Source of the DNA: Lentzea xinjiangensis
Lineage (GTDB): Bacteria > Actinomycetota > Actinomycetes > Mycobacteriales > Pseudonocardiaceae
Direction: 5' to 3'
Length of the DNA stretch: 64,000 nt
Assembly: GCF_900110955.1 (NCBI RefSeq)
Contig: NZ_FOFR01000019.1
Span: forward strand, 1-64,000
Position numbers and translations under genes: made by a program. This document shows, piece after piece, positions 37,201 to 47,042 of this stretch (position 1 is its first letter; every line of letters starts with the position of its first letter). The notes under the pieces are model-generated. The model was not told the origin of the DNA, did not search any database, and saw nothing but the letters and a program-made list of their open reading frames with translations.

Positions 37201-40200
37201 ACGGTGGGCCAGCCCGACGACGGCGCCCGGCGCGCGGTCGCGCTCCACTCCCAGGCCGGCGACGCGCGGTGGACCCACCATCTGGACGCACACCTCACCA
37301 CGTCGAGCACCCCGGCCGCTCCGCGCCCTGAACCGGGTGCCTGGCCGCCGCCCGGCGCCGAACCGCGCTCGGTGGCCGCCCTGTACGAGCGGCTGGCGGG
37401 CGCCGGTTACGGGTACGGCCCCGCGTTCCGCAACCTCACCTCCCTGTGGCGACGCGGAGACCTGCGCTACGCCGAGGTGACTTCACCCGGCGGGGATGGA
37501 TTCTCGGTGCACCCGGCGCTGCTGGACGCCGCCCTGCACCCCCTGCTGCTGGACCTGCCACCGGGGCGCACGGTCCTGCCCTACGCACTGGGATCGCTGC
37601 GCCTGCACGCCACCGGCGCGACGGCCCTGCGGGTCACCGCGCACCGCACCGGCCCGGACCGCCACACCGTCGAGCTCACCGATCCCACGGGACGGCCCAT
37701 GGCGACCCTGACCGACCTGGTGCTGCGCGAAGCCCCCGCCGGGCACCTCGCACCGCCGACCGCCCTCCACCGCATCGTGTGGCGGGAACTGCCTCCCAGC
37801 GAACCGGCACCCGCGCAACGATCCGGAGTGGCCGTGCTCGACCAGCGCCACAGCACCGGGGACCTGCGCGCACGGCTGGCCGGTGTGCTGGCCGAGCTCA
37901 CCACGCTGCTCACCGGCGACGGCACGGCACGGGTCGTGGTGCTCACCCGGCGCGCCCAGTCCACCGGCCCCGCCGACCCTCCCGCTGACCCGGACGGCGC
38001 GGCGGTGTGGGGCCTGGTGCGCTCGGCGCAGGCCGAGTACCCCGGCCAGGTGACGCTGGTCGACCTCGACGACACCACGGACGCCACCCGAATCCTCGCC
38101 GCTGTGCTCGCCGCAGACCGGTCGCAGGTCGCCGTCCGCGACGGCGGCCTGTTCGTCCCCCGGCTGGTACCCGCCGCAGCCGAGGCCCTGGCGATCCCCC
38201 ACGGCACCGCGTGGCGGCTCGAGCCTGACGGGACCCGTGCGGTGGATGGCGTGTGCCCGGTCGCCGCGCCCGACCTCGACGAACCGCCGGGCCCGGGACA
38301 GGTCCGCATCGCCGTGCGCGCCGCCGGCCTGAACTTCCGCGACGCCCTGGTCACCCTCGGCGCGGTGGACGGCGAGACGATCGGCTTCGAGGTGGCAGGC
38401 GAGGTCGTGGCGGTGGCACCGGACGTGCGCGCCTGCCGTCCCGGCGACCAGGTCATGGCCGCGCTTCTCGGGAACTCGAGGCCGGGCGGTTTCGCACCCG
38501 TCGCCGTCGTCGACCACCGGCAGGTCCGGCCGGTGCCGCCGGGCTGGACGCCTGAGCAGGCGGCCGGCACACCCACGGCGTTCCTGACCGCGCTGCACGC
38601 GCTGTGCGACCTGGCCGGGCTGCGACCAGGGGAGAAAGTCCTGGTGCACGCCGCAGCGGGCGGTGTCGGGATGGCCGCGATCCAGGTCGCGCGCGCCCTC
38701 GGGGCCGAGGCATACGCCACCGCGAGCCGGACCAAGTGGTCCGCGGTCGACCTGCCCGCCGACCGCCTCGCCGACTCACGCACGCTCGAGTTCGAGGAAC
38801 GCATCCGCGCCGCCTCCGGCGGAGTCGACGTGGTGCTGGGCAGCCTGGCGGGGGAGCACGTCGACGCCTCGCTGCGCCTGCTACGCCCCGGCGGCCGGTA
38901 CGTGGAGATGGGCAAGACCGACGTGCGCGACCCGGCCGTGGTCCGGCAGCACCACCCCGGCGTCGACTACCACGTGTTCGACCTGCGCGACGTGGACGCC
39001 GACACGATCGGCCGCCACGGGGACCGGATCATGGACCTGATCTCCCAGGGCGCGGTCACACCACTGCCGGTCACCAGCTTCCCGGTCCACCACGCCCACC
39101 ACGCCCTGCGGCACCTGGGCCGCGCCCGCCACACCGGCAAGGTCGTCGTGCGCCATCCCGCGCCGCTGGACCCGGACGGGACCGTGCTGATCACCGGCGG
39201 CACCGGCACCCTGGGAGCGCTGCTGGCCCGGCACCTGGTCGTCAAACACCACGCACGTCACCTGCTGTTGCTCAGCCGGCGCGGGGAGAACGCGCCCGGC
39301 GCCGCCGAACTGGTGGCCGAGCTGCGCTCGCACGGCGCCGCGGTGCGGGTGGCGGCGTGCGACGCGGCAGACCGCGACGTCCTCGAGGCGGTGCTGTCCA
39401 CCCTCGACCACCGTCACCCGCTCACCACCGTGGTCCACGCCGCCGGGGTGCTGGCCGACGCCACCCTGGCCACTCTCGGCACCGGGCAGCTGGACGTGGT
39501 GCTGCGCGCCAAAGCGGACGCCGCGGTCGCCCTGCACGAGCTGACCCGTCACCTGCCGCTGCGCTCGTTCGTCCTGTTCTCCTCCATGGCCGGGCTGCTC
39601 GGCACGGCAGGGCAGGCAAACTACGCCGCCGCCAACGCATTCCTCGACGCCCTGGCCCACCACCGCCGCGCACTCGGGCTCCCCGCCACCTCCATCGCCT
39701 GGGGACTGTGGGCCGAAGCCAGCGGCATGACCGGGCACCTGGGTGAGGCGGAGCTCGCCCGGCTGGCTCGCACCGGTCTGACCCCCCTGTCCACGCAGAC
39801 TGCCCTGGCCGCCTTCGACGAAGCGCTGCGCCTGGACGAGCCGGTCGTTGCCGTCACAGGCACGCGTACTGGCAGCGCGACCCCGGAGATCCTCGAGGAA
39901 CTGATGACCCCGCGTCGTCGAGGGAACCTCCGCCCCACGGCGTCGTCGTCCTCCACACCGCCCCGAATCGGCGTCGACGATCTGCTCACCCTGGTCCGCG
40001 CCCACGCGGCCCAGATCCTCGGCCATGCGAACGCCGACGCCGTACCCGCCGACGGCCCACTCCGCGAGGTCGGCTTCGACTCCCTTGCCTCGCAGGAACT
40101 CCGCTCCCGGCTCACCGCCGCCACCGGCGTCCGGCTGGCACCCACCGCGATCTTCGACCTGCCCACCCCACAGGCCCTGGCCCGCCACCTGACCGAACAG

Positions 40201-41085
40201 ACTCGAGCCGAACCAACGGATACCGACAGCACCGTGACGGCTGGACCGACCTCCCGCGGCCCATCCGCGTTGTTCGCGCAGGCGTGTGCCGACGGCAGGC
40301 ATGAAGCCGGCCTGGACCTCCTCGCCGCCGCCGCACGAATGCGCCCCACCTTCGACACCGACCACGCAGGCACCCCCGCACTGCTCACGTTGGACGAAGG
40401 CCCGGCGACACCCACCCTGCTGTTCGTACCCTCCTTCCTCCCGGACCCGAACGGCCACCAGTACCGGCAACTGTGCCGATACTTGCGCGAAGACCGGCAC
40501 AGCCTGCTGATCCCGCTACCCGGCTACCACGACGACCAACCACTACCCGCCAGCCGCGAAGCGCTGCTGGCAGCGATGGCGCGACAGGTGTCGCAGGAAA
40601 TCGGCGGCACACCGTACGTCTTGGTCGGTCACTCATCGGGCGGTTGGGTGGCACACCACCTGGCCACCCGGCTCCAGCACACCGACAACGCCCCCGCCGC
40701 TCTCATCCTCCTGGACGTCCCGGAGAAGACGGACGAGAACATGCGCCGCGACGCACTCGACCGGGCGGCCACCACCCTCGACCCATCCCAAGGCGACACA
40801 TCGCTCACCGCGATGGCCGCCTACTCCCACCTCTACCGCGGCTGGGCAGCAGAACCAGCACCCCTGCCAACGTTGTTCCTGCACGCAGAGGACGACGGGT
40901 TCGGCGACCCTGGGCACGCGGGACGGACGATCCCGGGAAACCACTTCTCCATCATCGACCGCCACGCCGACACCACCGCCCAGGCCATCGACGACTGGCT
41001 CGACTCCATCGCCCGCTCCTCATCAGGTTGGAAGAACGTGACGCCGCTTGGGGCTGTAAAACGCGCGGCTCTGGCCCGGCTGTGA
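34234..41085 (+). CDS. single-module reducing type I polyketide synthase with thioesterase
   Basis: 2283 aa, KS-AT-DH-ER-KR-ACP-TE. KS catalytic residues are Cys178 (DTACSSS), His313 (HGTGT) and His353 (NIGHS). AT Ser629 lies in GHSQGE, with YASH at 729-732, which points to methylmalonyl-CoA. DH His940 lies in [10 protein letters not shown] (the usual Gly is Asp944) with Asp1098 in LLDAALH. ER has [13 protein letters not shown] (from 1472). KR has GGTGTLG (from 1654), Tyr1797 and the B-type GVLADA. ACP Ser1950 is in GFDSL. TE Ser2134 is in GHSSGG, with His2237. No docking helices are visible at the N-terminus and no partner module is nearby, so it may act alone and iteratively, or be a stranded terminal module. 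ATG 34234 follows gagg. The product should be a reduced, methyl-branched acyl chain released by the TE. Confidence 0.93.
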   Translation: MAAESVEPIAICGMACRFAGGVDSPDALWRLLVDGRYVTAELPRDRGWDPDLYDVDPAAEGRTYVRSGGFLDDAAGFDAAFFGIGPREAVAMDPQQRLLLEVVWQAVENARVDPARLRGSATGVYVGVCDSDYGKLAGTSRPGLDGYLMTGTELSVASGRISYVLGLTGPALSVDTACSSSLVALHLAVRALRAGECTAALVAGAAVMAGPEPLVQFARLGALTADGRSKAFSADADGFAPAEGVAALLLMPLSRARADGRPVLAVVAGSAVNEDGASAVLTAPNGAAQQAVVAAALADAGLSADQVDVVEAHGTGTRVGDQVEARSLHDGYGHGRPADRPLWVGSVKSNIGHSQAAAGLAGVVKSVLALRHERLPATLHAQRPLDGFDWSAGPVRLLQELRPWPRGGAPRRAGVLAYGIGGTNAHVILAEAPAPQEAFTDRSPGVFAPGVAPRVWLVSGKTDAALRRSAGRLVAHVRQIQAPAVDDLAWSLATTRGAMPHRAAVLGTDGEDLAARLESVANGQGGPGVVLGIATAQERPVFVIPGQGAQWRSMGVRLLRESPVFAAAVRECAEAFAPHLEFDLARVVGDEDLLQRAEYVQPALFAVYVGLARLWQACGVEPAAVIGHSQGEIAAAHIAGALSLVDAARVVVLRSRALRGITAQGGMVAVAMSAADAEEFTRRWRGEVEVAVVNGPALSVLAGSVAALREVLAHCEREGVWAQRIPVDYASHCSHVDQVRDRVLADLAGLRPGPAQVPFYSCVTGEPVDGTALDAAYWFANLRRPVRFDAAVSRATRDGHRTFVEVSPHPVLAAAIADIADAAADIADTAAGGATVVTTLDRGRDGADRFTTALAEAHTRGIAVAWDRVLPQGREVDLPTYPFQHERYWLTPLPRVADLAALGMRAADHPLLGAVTDLPDGGAVFTGRLVLDQHAWLADHAVHDVVVVPATALFDLLLHAADYVGCDAVEDAVMHAPLLLNGPAAVLRLTVGQPDDGARRAVALHSQAGDARWTHHLDAHLTTSSTPAAPRPEPGAWPPPGAEPRSVAALYERLAGAGYGYGPAFRNLTSLWRRGDLRYAEVTSPGGDGFSVHPALLDAALHPLLLDLPPGRTVLPYALGSLRLHATGATALRVTAHRTGPDRHTVELTDPTGRPMATLTDLVLREAPAGHLAPPTALHRIVWRELPPSEPAPAQRSGVAVLDQRHSTGDLRARLAGVLAELTTLLTGDGTARVVVLTRRAQSTGPADPPADPDGAAVWGLVRSAQAEYPGQVTLVDLDDTTDATRILAAVLAADRSQVAVRDGGLFVPRLVPAAAEALAIPHGTAWRLEPDGTRAVDGVCPVAAPDLDEPPGPGQVRIAVRAAGLNFRDALVTLGAVDGETIGFEVAGEVVAVAPDVRACRPGDQVMAALLGNSRPGGFAPVAVVDHRQVRPVPPGWTPEQAAGTPTAFLTALHALCDLAGLRPGEKVLVHAAAGGVGMAAIQVARALGAEAYATASRTKWSAVDLPADRLADSRTLEFEERIRAASGGVDVVLGSLAGEHVDASLRLLRPGGRYVEMGKTDVRDPAVVRQHHPGVDYHVFDLRDVDADTIGRHGDRIMDLISQGAVTPLPVTSFPVHHAHHALRHLGRARHTGKVVVRHPAPLDPDGTVLITGGTGTLGALLARHLVVKHHARHLLLLSRRGENAPGAAELVAELRSHGAAVRVAACDAADRDVLEAVLSTLDHRHPLTTVVHAAGVLADATLATLGTGQLDVVLRAKADAAVALHELTRHLPLRSFVLFSSMAGLLGTAGQANYAAANAFLDALAHHRRALGLPATSIAWGLWAEASGMTGHLGEAELARLARTGLTPLSTQTALAAFDEALRLDEPVVAVTGTRTGSATPEILEELMTPRRRGNLRPTASSSSTPPRIGVDDLLTLVRAHAAQILGHANADAVPADGPLREVGFDSLASQELRSRLTAATGVRLAPTAIFDLPTPQALARHLTEQTRAEPTDTDSTVTAGPTSRGPSALFAQACADGRHEAGLDLLAAAARMRPTFDTDHAGTPALLTLDEGPATPTLLFVPSFLPDPNGHQYRQLCRYLREDRHSLLIPLPGYHDDQPLPASREALLAAMARQVSQEIGGTPYVLVGHSSGGWVAHHLATRLQHTDNAPAALILLDVPEKTDENMRRDALDRAATTLDPSQGDTSLTAMAAYSHLYRGWAAEPAPLPTLFLHAEDDGFGDPGHAGRTIPGNHFSIIDRHADTTAQAIDDWLDSIARSSSGWKNVTPLGAVKRAALARL
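36682..36717 (+). repeat. short tandem repeat inside the PKS (AT-DH region)
   Basis: gccgatatcgccgac occurs twice (36682-36696 and 36703-36717), encoding ADIAD twice within [20 protein letters not shown]. This is a small in-frame expansion after the AT domain. Confidence 0.75.
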
Positions 41086-41290
41086 ACTCGGCTGGTCCGG
41101 TCGTGAGGGCCCGAGTTGCCGGGCCCGACGGGATCGGCGGTGGTCGTAGTGGCCGTGTAGCGCTGCAGCACCGCCCGCAGGTGGTGTTCGTCGAGGATGA
41201 GTAGTCGGTCGGTGGCTTCCGCCTGACGGTCCCGACGAACCGCTCGGCGCAGGCGTCGCCCTCGTCGAACTCTTCGGCGGCGGCGATGGC
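41080..41290 (-). pseudogene. integrase-core transposase, C-terminal remnant
   Basis: Two minus frames give CAERFVGTVRRK and ATDRLLILDEHHLRAVLQRY, then TATTTTADPV. This is the end of an IS481/IS3-like DDE domain (AERFVRTVR..C.DRLLIF.E.HLR.VL..Y..HYN..RPH). It ends against the 3' end of the PKS gene and is frameshifted. Confidence 0.65.
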
Positions 41291-41506
41291 CCAGGGCCTG
41301 TCGGCGGTCACGCGATCCGTGACCGCCGACAGCGTCCCGATTTCCGCGCGTCCCACTCGTAGACCGCGGCATGGTCTGTGAGTTGCGGGTCATCACTGAC
41401 CCGGCCGGCTTGGCGAACGGGCTGTGGGTGAGGCACGGAGCACGGCTGGAACGTGCGGTGTGTCGGCTTGGCGCAGTACTTCGCGCCGCGGGTTTCGCGG
41501 CCCTTG

Positions 41507-41662
41507 CTACTGCTCCAGTTCGAGGGCGAGACCGACCTTGTGGCCTCCGACGCGTGTCTGGGGAGTGACTGCCGAAGGCATTTCCTGTGCCGCCGGCGAG
41601 GTCTCCCCGGCTGGCGTTTCCGGCTGCGCGACCTGCGACTGGGGCTGCTGTTCCTCGTTCAT
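41507..41662 (-). CDS. small peptide with double-glycine motif, candidate
   Basis: 51 aa beginning MNEEQQPQSQVAQPETPAGE. ATG 41662 has ggagagg five bases upstream, which is the main support. The first ~37 residues are Gln/Pro/Glu-rich and acidic. A Gly-Gly pair (TRVGG) precedes an 11-residue C-terminus, HKVGLALELEQ. It has no Cys. The layout resembles a leader-core peptide with a GG cleavage site, but no export or modifying enzymes lie nearby, so it may equally be a spurious or truncated frame. Confidence 0.35.
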   Translation of the reverse strand: MNEEQQPQSQVAQPETPAGETSPAAQEMPSAVTPQTRVGGHKVGLALELEQ

Positions 41663-42153
41663 CGGACCTCTCCGGTTCAGGTTCGGTGTGGCGGAACCAC
41701 GGTAGCGGTGGTGGCCTGTGCCGGTCAGTGTGGTGATCTCGCAGCAGCACAACCGCCGACGGTGAGCGGCGGGTTCGTGCTGCCCCCGGCGCGGCACCGC
41801 CGGGTCCCTTCCGCGCATGCCCGAGCAGGACAGCCCGTGGAGTCCGGTGGATCCGCCTGCGCGGGGAAGGACCCGCTGCGCGAGACCCCGCCGCACCCGC
41901 AGCCTGCAGTCGGCCATGTCGTCCGCCGGCTGTGCGGTTCCGTCTTGAGCGGGATGCGGGCGCCGCCGCGCCGGTGGCGAGGTGGCGGCAGCTCCCGCCC
42001 TGCTCGACCCGGCCGCGTCGAGTGGTTCGGGACAGCGGGGCAGAGTCCGCCGGTCGGCGTCGGTGAGCCTGGTGCACCGGTTCTTCTCGCTCGCGATGTG
42101 CTGAGGCAGCAGTGTCTCGTGCGTCAACGCTGACCGGAGCAGGTACCGGGACC
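41663..42153. other. no gene recognised
   Basis: About 490 bp between the small peptide gene and a gene fragment. Long frames on both strands are Arg/Pro/Gly-rich and unconvincing. Confidence 0.45.
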
Positions 42154-42303
42154 GGTGTTGTCGGCGATCCCCGACTCCGAGTACACCCCGTTGCCCGACA
42201 TGGGCCGCGACCTGCCCGAAGCGCTGTGGCCGAAGCTAATCGACGGCATCATCGCCAACACAGAGCGAGCGGCCGACACCGTCGCGGGCAGCACGGTCGA
42301 ATA
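42154..42303 (+). pseudogene. C-terminal fragment of an unknown protein
   Basis: About 49 residues (VLSAIPDSEYTPLPDMGRDL, then PEALWPKLIDGIIANTERAA, DTVAGSTVE) end at a TAG at 42302-42304. The sequence is natural-looking and helical, but an in-frame stop lies 20 bp upstream and there is no ribosome site. I do not recognise the family. Confidence 0.35.
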
Positions 42304-42492
42304 GCCCGGCCACCCGCCGCATTGATAACCCGGTCCCCGTCGGAGCTTCTCCCGCCGCCACTCTGCGGCGTCGGCCGGTGCACGTCGCCGTGTTCGCCGC
42401 AGTCGACGCGGACAAGCCATTCGGGCTAATTGATGCCGCCGGATGGGTCTCTATGCTTTCTGTGGTTGATCTACTACTGAGAGTGAGTTTCG

Positions 42493-42750
42493 ATGGGAAC
42501 TGTTCGACGCTGCGCTGCCGCCTTGACCATCAGCGCTGTCATGCTCACCGGCTACACCGGGACCGCGTTCGCGCTCGACGCCGTAGGGGCCAGCGTCTCG
42601 CCGGGGGCTATTTCGGGCAACGTCATGCAAATGCCTGTAAATATCCCTGTCAACGCTTGCGGGAACACGGTGGACGTCATCGGCGCGCTCAATCCCGCAT
42701 TTGGCAACGCCTGCGAGAGGGAGTTGGTTGGCGTTGACGTTGACATCTGA
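42493..42750 (+). CDS. short chaplin
   Basis: 85 aa. Signal peptide at residues 1-28 (RRCAAALTISAVMLTGYTGT, cleaved near FALDA). The mature ~55 residues contain the chaplin domain: GAISGNVMQMPVNIPVNACG, NTVDVIGALNPAFGNAC. Its two conserved Cys form an intramolecular disulfide, and the alternating hydrophobic/Asn-Val pattern assembles into surface-active amyloid on aerial hyphae. No LPxTG or transmembrane anchor follows, so it is a short secreted chaplin. ATG 42493 has gagag nine bases upstream. It stands alone, without rodlins. Confidence 0.88.
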   Translation: MGTVRRCAAALTISAVMLTGYTGTAFALDAVGASVSPGAISGNVMQMPVNIPVNACGNTVDVIGALNPAFGNACERELVGVDVDI

Positions 42751-42886
42751 TCGTCGGCGGCACTGCCGAACGTGGTGCGACGGTGCGGGCTCGTTTTGAG
42801 CTGACGTGCTGCGCGAAGCCTCGCTCAACCAGCCTCAAGCCGGCATCCATCTGCTAGCTGGAGGCCGGTTGGGCGGGAACGCGATG

Positions 42887-43420
42887 TCACTTGGAGGCGG
42901 CGCTCTGGGCTGTCGTCGTTGCCGGGATGGCGGGTAGGACAGCGGGATCGTTGGTGAGCCAGACCGAGAGGGTTGTGCCGGACGCAGGTGACAAGGCCGC
43001 GAAGGTCAGGCCCCAGCGGGCTTCCTGCGTGCGGGTCCACTGCGAGTCGGAAGTCTCGGAGACCTCCACGCGCGGGATGTATAGACGGTGGTTGTAGACC
43101 TCGGTAGTGCTGATCTACTCGACCAGTCCACGCACAGGGTGCGCTCGTCGACCTTCGGCACGGAGCTGATCTCCGCCCTGTACTTCTTCGAGCCCTGCGC
43201 GGTCTCCGTGAAGGTCATGCCGCCGAAGTACGCGCCGAGCACGATGCCGCGTGTCTCCTGGAAAACGCTCGCGACGGTGAGTTCCTGGGAGGTGTAGATG
43301 TAGCGCGCGGGGGTGAGCTGCTGCCAGTGTGGTGCCGGGCTTCTCGATGGCGCGGCGGATCGTCACGCGATCCTCAGTGGACAAGCCGAGGCCAGTCCAG
43401 GCAGCGGGCAGCGAGGTAGT
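42887..43420 (-). pseudogene. decayed gene of unknown function
   Basis: Three frames hold consecutive natural blocks: STEDRVTIRRAIEKPGTTLA (43330-43390), VLGAYFGGMTFTETAQGSKK and YRAEISSVPKVDERTLCVDW (43110-43245), then VEVSETSDSQWTRTQEARWG and LTFAALSPASGTTLSVWLTN (42890-43070). They read as one ~170-residue beta-rich protein with at least two frameshifts. Family not recognised. Confidence 0.45.
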
Positions 43421-43430
43421 GGCGTCGGCG

Positions 43431-43977
43431 GGTTATGGAGTGCCGGGTGGGGCGAGGGACAGTCCCCGGTGCCGGGACACGAACAGGGTGGGATGCAAGC
43501 TCAAGTGGGCGATGCCTCCAGGGTGTGGCCGGAGGTCGCTCGCACGGAGTCGTGCTCGAGCGCCTAGTTGGTCAGATGCCGCGGGTACGCGAGCACCTGG
43601 GTGAGATCCCTGCAATGCAATGAGGTTCGCGGGCCTGGTCATCTCACGATGATCGTCACCTTGCTCCCGGCGCCGGTCAAGCGCGCCGCGGCCTGGCCGT
43701 AGCCGAGTTCCTCGTCGGCCACGGCATCGACGAACCCGTGAGCTGGCAACCAACCCGCGAGCTGGCCGACGGGCTGGACCTGTCCGGCCCCGACCCGGAC
43801 GTCCTGCCCGGCAGGTGCTGATCGAGTTGCTCGGTGCGGACCTGCCGCCTCGACCGCGGCTGGTCCATCTCCGCACTCGCCGTCCGCTACCAGGTCAACC
43901 GCCGCCGCATCCGTGTAACTCGCCGCCGCCTACGACATGTGGGTCGCCATCCGATACCGGGCGCACGGCTGGCGCGG
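43431..43977. other. no intact gene; small fragments
   Basis: GLAVAEFLVGHGIDEPVSWQ and TRELADGLDLSGPDPDVLPG (43680-43820, plus strand) and RTCRLDRGWSISALAVRYQV (43840-43900) look like leftovers of coding DNA. The second resembles an HTH at the start of an integrase-type transposase. Nothing is complete. Confidence 0.35.
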
Positions 43978-44235
43978 TCAGCCGCCGATGAGGCCACCGC
44001 CGCCGGCACCGCCACCGAGAAGACCACCACCGCCGCTGCCACCCACGCCACTGTCACTGAGGAGACTGGTATTGAGGAGACCGGTATCGAGGAGACCGCC
44101 TCCGAGAAGGCCCACGCCACCGCCGAGAGGGACGAGGCCGTCGTCGGCGGAGGCGGTACCGCCGGTGACCAAGGCCAACGCGGCAGCGGCGGCCAGCACG
44201 GTCAGCGTCGCGGCGGCCCGTTCGCGAATGGACAT
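43978..44235 (-). CDS. secreted Gly/Leu-rich protein
   Basis: 85 aa; ATG 44235 preceded by aggag with ideal spacing. Signal peptide MSIRERAAATLTVLAAAAAL ... TASA. The mature ~54 residues are almost only Gly, Leu, Ser, Asp and Thr in near-repeats (VGLLGGGLLDTGLLNTSLLS, GGGGLLGGGAGGGGLIGG). There are no Cys or charged clusters apart from a few Asp. Such sequence suits a surface-active or self-assembling peptide on the cell wall or hyphal surface; that role is inference. It lies 1.2 kb from the chaplin. Confidence 0.7.
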   Translation of the reverse strand: MSIRERAAATLTVLAAAAALALVTGGTASADDGLVPLGGGVGLLGGGLLDTGLLNTSLLSDSGVGGSGGGGLLGGGAGGGGLIGG

Positions 44236-44812
44236 TAGGTACTCCTGTTGTTCACCCTGCGGGTGATTCCGACTCGAAGACGATGAGCATCCTTACGCAA
44301 GGTATCTGCCACATGGCCTAGCAAATCGATGGTCCATACGGGTTAACATGCCCGCCGGACAATCGCAGGCCGGACGCGAGAGACGTGCCCGCCGAAGGCA
44401 CAAGGCACATGTCACCTTGGTGCAAAGCTCCGACCTGCCAACTGCTGTTCCGGTCAGGCCTGCGCCGCGAACCGGACAGGTCCACCACCTAAACGGGATG
44501 AGCGCGACAGGTCCCCCCAAGCCATCCACGAGCCGTAGCAGCCCAGCCGGTGCCGGCGCTCGCGCCCGGCCGCAGGAGGCAGGCACGGCCCGGCGATCGA
44601 ACCATGGCCTTGTCAAGCAGGTAGGGCGTACCCGAGAACAACACAGTGTCTCGCTGGCCTCGTTTGCCGCCTGGACTCCGTCGAGATGGACTGTTGGCCT
44701 GCATGTGGCAGCCGGTGTCGCTCGCGACCCATCCGGCCAGTCGTGATGAGCCTGGTTCGCGCTGGTCAGGATATTCCGCGAGATGTCCAGGAACCACGAT
44801 CGGTGTTGCCGG
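44236..44812. other. no gene recognised
   Basis: About 580 bp. The first ~120 bp should carry the promoter of the leftward Gly/Leu-rich protein gene. The rest shows no convincing coding frame. Confidence 0.5.
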
Positions 44813-45988
44813 TTACGCGGCGGCCGCGTGTTGGTGCAGCCAGTGCAGGAGTTCGGGGGTGTCGGTGGTGAAGAGTCCGAAGTGGGGGCCGAGGGTGCCG
44901 GCGTCGGCGGTGGTGGGGTGGATGCGGTAGGTGATGTCGTTGCCCAGGGCGGCGAGTTCGGGGACGAGCCGGTTGGTGTGGGCGATGGCGACGCGGGTGT
45001 CGTTCTGGGCGTGGGAGATCCGGATGGGGGCGGGGACGGGCAGGGCGGGGTTGGTCAGGTCGAGCTGGCGCAGGAACTCGCGCTGGTGGGGGTCGGGGTC
45101 GCCGGCGAGGTCGCCGCGGAACTGTTCGGTGCCGGGGATACCACCCCACAGCTCGGTGGTGGACAGTTCCACGCGGCAGCGGTCGCCGGAGGTTGCGAAC
45201 AGTTCGTAGGCCCGGTCGGTGAGCACCTGGCGCGGGTCGATGACGGTGTCGCCGGCGGTGGCCCCGGCGGTCGAGCCGATGATCGCGCCGGTGAGCAGCA
45301 TCGGGGTGAACGCCAGTCCCGGTGTGGTTCCGGGGTAGCGGCTGCCGGCGAGCACGTCGTCCTTGATGTGCGAGGCCGGTGCCAAAGCTGCGACCGCGCA
45401 CAGGTCCAGTCCCGGAGTGCGGGCGGGGGCGTGATGGCCGGCGAACAGGGCGGCCTGCCCGCCCTGGGAGTGTCCGACGACCGCCAGCCGGGTGGAGATC
45501 TGCGGGTGCAGGTTGCGGGCGGCCACGGCGATGTCGAGCACGCCGTAGGCCTCGGACTCGCCCAGCAGGTAGGGGTGGACACCCCCGGTGCCCAGTCCTT
45601 CGTAGTCGGTCATCGCGACCGCCCACCCCGCCCGCAGCAAGGCGTTGAGCAGCACGTGCGGTGCCTGGTTGATCCGGTGATGCTCCGGCAGCCGCTCCGC
45701 CAGCTCCAGCGAGTCGCGCGACGGGGCGCACTTCTCGCCCAGCCCCAGGGTGCCGTGCGCCCAGCTCACCAACGGATAACCGTCCTGCGGGGCCGGGGCG
45801 GGAGGCAGCGCCACGATGCCCGACACCGCGATCGGGGTGCCGTCCACCGCGGTCGACCGGTACAGCACCAGATCGTTGCGCGACGCCGAGCTCAACGCGG
45901 CCGGCCCGGTCAACTGCCGTGACCGGATCACCTCGCCGGGCACACCGCCCAATGATGCAGACGACACGAAGAAGACATCCTCCAGCAC
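44813..45988 (-). CDS. secretory-lipase-type alpha/beta hydrolase
   Basis: 391 aa from GTG 45988, which has ggaggg upstream; longer in-frame starts lack a site. It matches the LIP family of lipases: SWAHGTLGLG (oxyanion region), TDYEGLGTGG, nucleophile elbow VVGHSQGGQAALFAG, a lid-like helical stretch, ISHAQNDTRV (acid) and a late His (GPHFGLF). It should hydrolyse acylglycerols or other esters. Family members are usually exported, but the N-terminus here (VLEDVFFVSSASLGGVPGEV) is not a clear signal peptide. Confidence 0.85.
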   Translation of the reverse strand: MLEDVFFVSSASLGGVPGEVIRSRQLTGPAALSSASRNDLVLYRSTAVDGTPIAVSGIVALPPAPAPQDGYPLVSWAHGTLGLGEKCAPSRDSLELAERLPEHHRINQAPHVLLNALLRAGWAVAMTDYEGLGTGGVHPYLLGESEAYGVLDIAVAARNLHPQISTRLAVVGHSQGGQAALFAGHHAPARTPGLDLCAVAALAPASHIKDDVLAGSRYPGTTPGLAFTPMLLTGAIIGSTAGATAGDTVIDPRQVLTDRAYELFATSGDRCRVELSTTELWGGIPGTEQFRGDLAGDPDPHQREFLRQLDLTNPALPVPAPIRISHAQNDTRVAIAHTNRLVPELAALGNDITYRIHPTTADAGTLGPHFGLFTTDTPELLHWLHQHAAAA

Positions 45989-46262
45989 CGACAACCCTCC
46001 GCACGCACGCCGTGCTCGGCACCCCCGTAGCGGCCGGGCGTGATCATGCCAGCAGCTGGCGCCGTGCGCCATGCCCGTCCCCGGACCGCTCGGTGTCCAT
46101 CGTCCCATTCACCGCACTCGTCTCCGGTACAACACTGGCCGCTCAAGCGACGATCGGGCGGAGCACCCCCGTACCCATCTGCCGACCTGCGCAGGTGCCG
46201 TCGGCTGGTCGTGAGCGCGCTAGGGTTGATCTGGTGGTAGCGAGCCGAGCGCGGAGGGTGTC

Positions 46263-46620
46263 GTGGAGCAGAACCGGCGTCCTCGGCTCCACCGGCTGCT
46301 CATTGCCGATCGGTATCGTGACTCGGGCTCCATCGTGGCGCTCGTCTGCGCGCGGTGTGTGATGGAACTGTCGGTCACCGGCGCCAGCGCCACCGTGCTC
46401 AGCCACCTCCACAACGGTTCCGACGGCGCGACTCACCCGAGTCGGGGCTTGGTCCACGCGACGAACCCGACCAGCGCCGCGCTGGGCGACCTCCAACTCA
46501 CCATCGGTGAAGGACCGTGTCTGGACGCGTTCGGCTCCGGCGGGTCAGTGCTGGTGGCCGATCTGACCGCCGAAGGTGCGCACTGGCCCGCGTTCACCCC
46601 TGGCGCGTTGGCGCTAGCAC
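46263..46620 (+). pseudogene. GAF-domain (GAF-ANTAR type) protein, truncated
   Basis: N-terminal ~118 residues of a GAF protein from GTG 46263: VALVCARCVMELSVTGASAT, LGDLQLTIGEGPCLDAFGSG, SVLVADLTAEGAHWPAFTPG. Length and wording match actinobacterial GAF-ANTAR regulators, but at about 46620 the sequence becomes unrelated and the rest of GAF and the ANTAR RNA-binding domain are missing. Confidence 0.65.
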
Positions 46621-47042
46621 CGCGCCGGGTCACATCATCGAAGCGCTCGACAAGGTCGATACGACGCACACCTCGGCAAAGTGTTGGTCACGCTCGCGGG
46701 TCGCCGATGCTGAGCCCAGTGCCGGGTACCGGCAGCATCAATACAGCAAAGCGCAGCATGAATGCGCAACAACGCATGGCAATGCGTCGCCAGGCCCCGT
46801 GTATCACGAGGGGACTACTCTCAGCATTCCCCGTCGCTTCGCCATCCACACTGGCGTTGTCAATATTTCGAGGTCGCGGGTCCCGGCAACGCGAATCTAC
46901 CCGCCGGGTGGCGGATGCCGAGCTCTTCCCCGGCGATGCGCTCAAGGTTTGGTTCCGTGCAACAACGGGTATACGAATCGCGCTAACGGGTTGAGGATGC
47001 AGCTCGGATCGGTTCGCTGTGCTCGTCGAAGGAGCCTTTCCG
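46621..47042. other. no gene recognised
   Basis: AT-richer junk-like stretch following the GAF truncation point. The last bases hold ggag before GTG 47043 of the glycosyltransferase. Confidence 0.5.

Noticed and set aside
34930-37293. 787-aa antisense frame over the PKS
   Set aside because: Typical GC-skew shadow of the codon bias in the PKS gene; low complexity and no motifs.
38881-40500. 539-aa antisense frame over the PKS 3' half
   Set aside because: Gly/Val/Arg-rich mirror of the KR-ACP coding strand; no ribosome site or domain.
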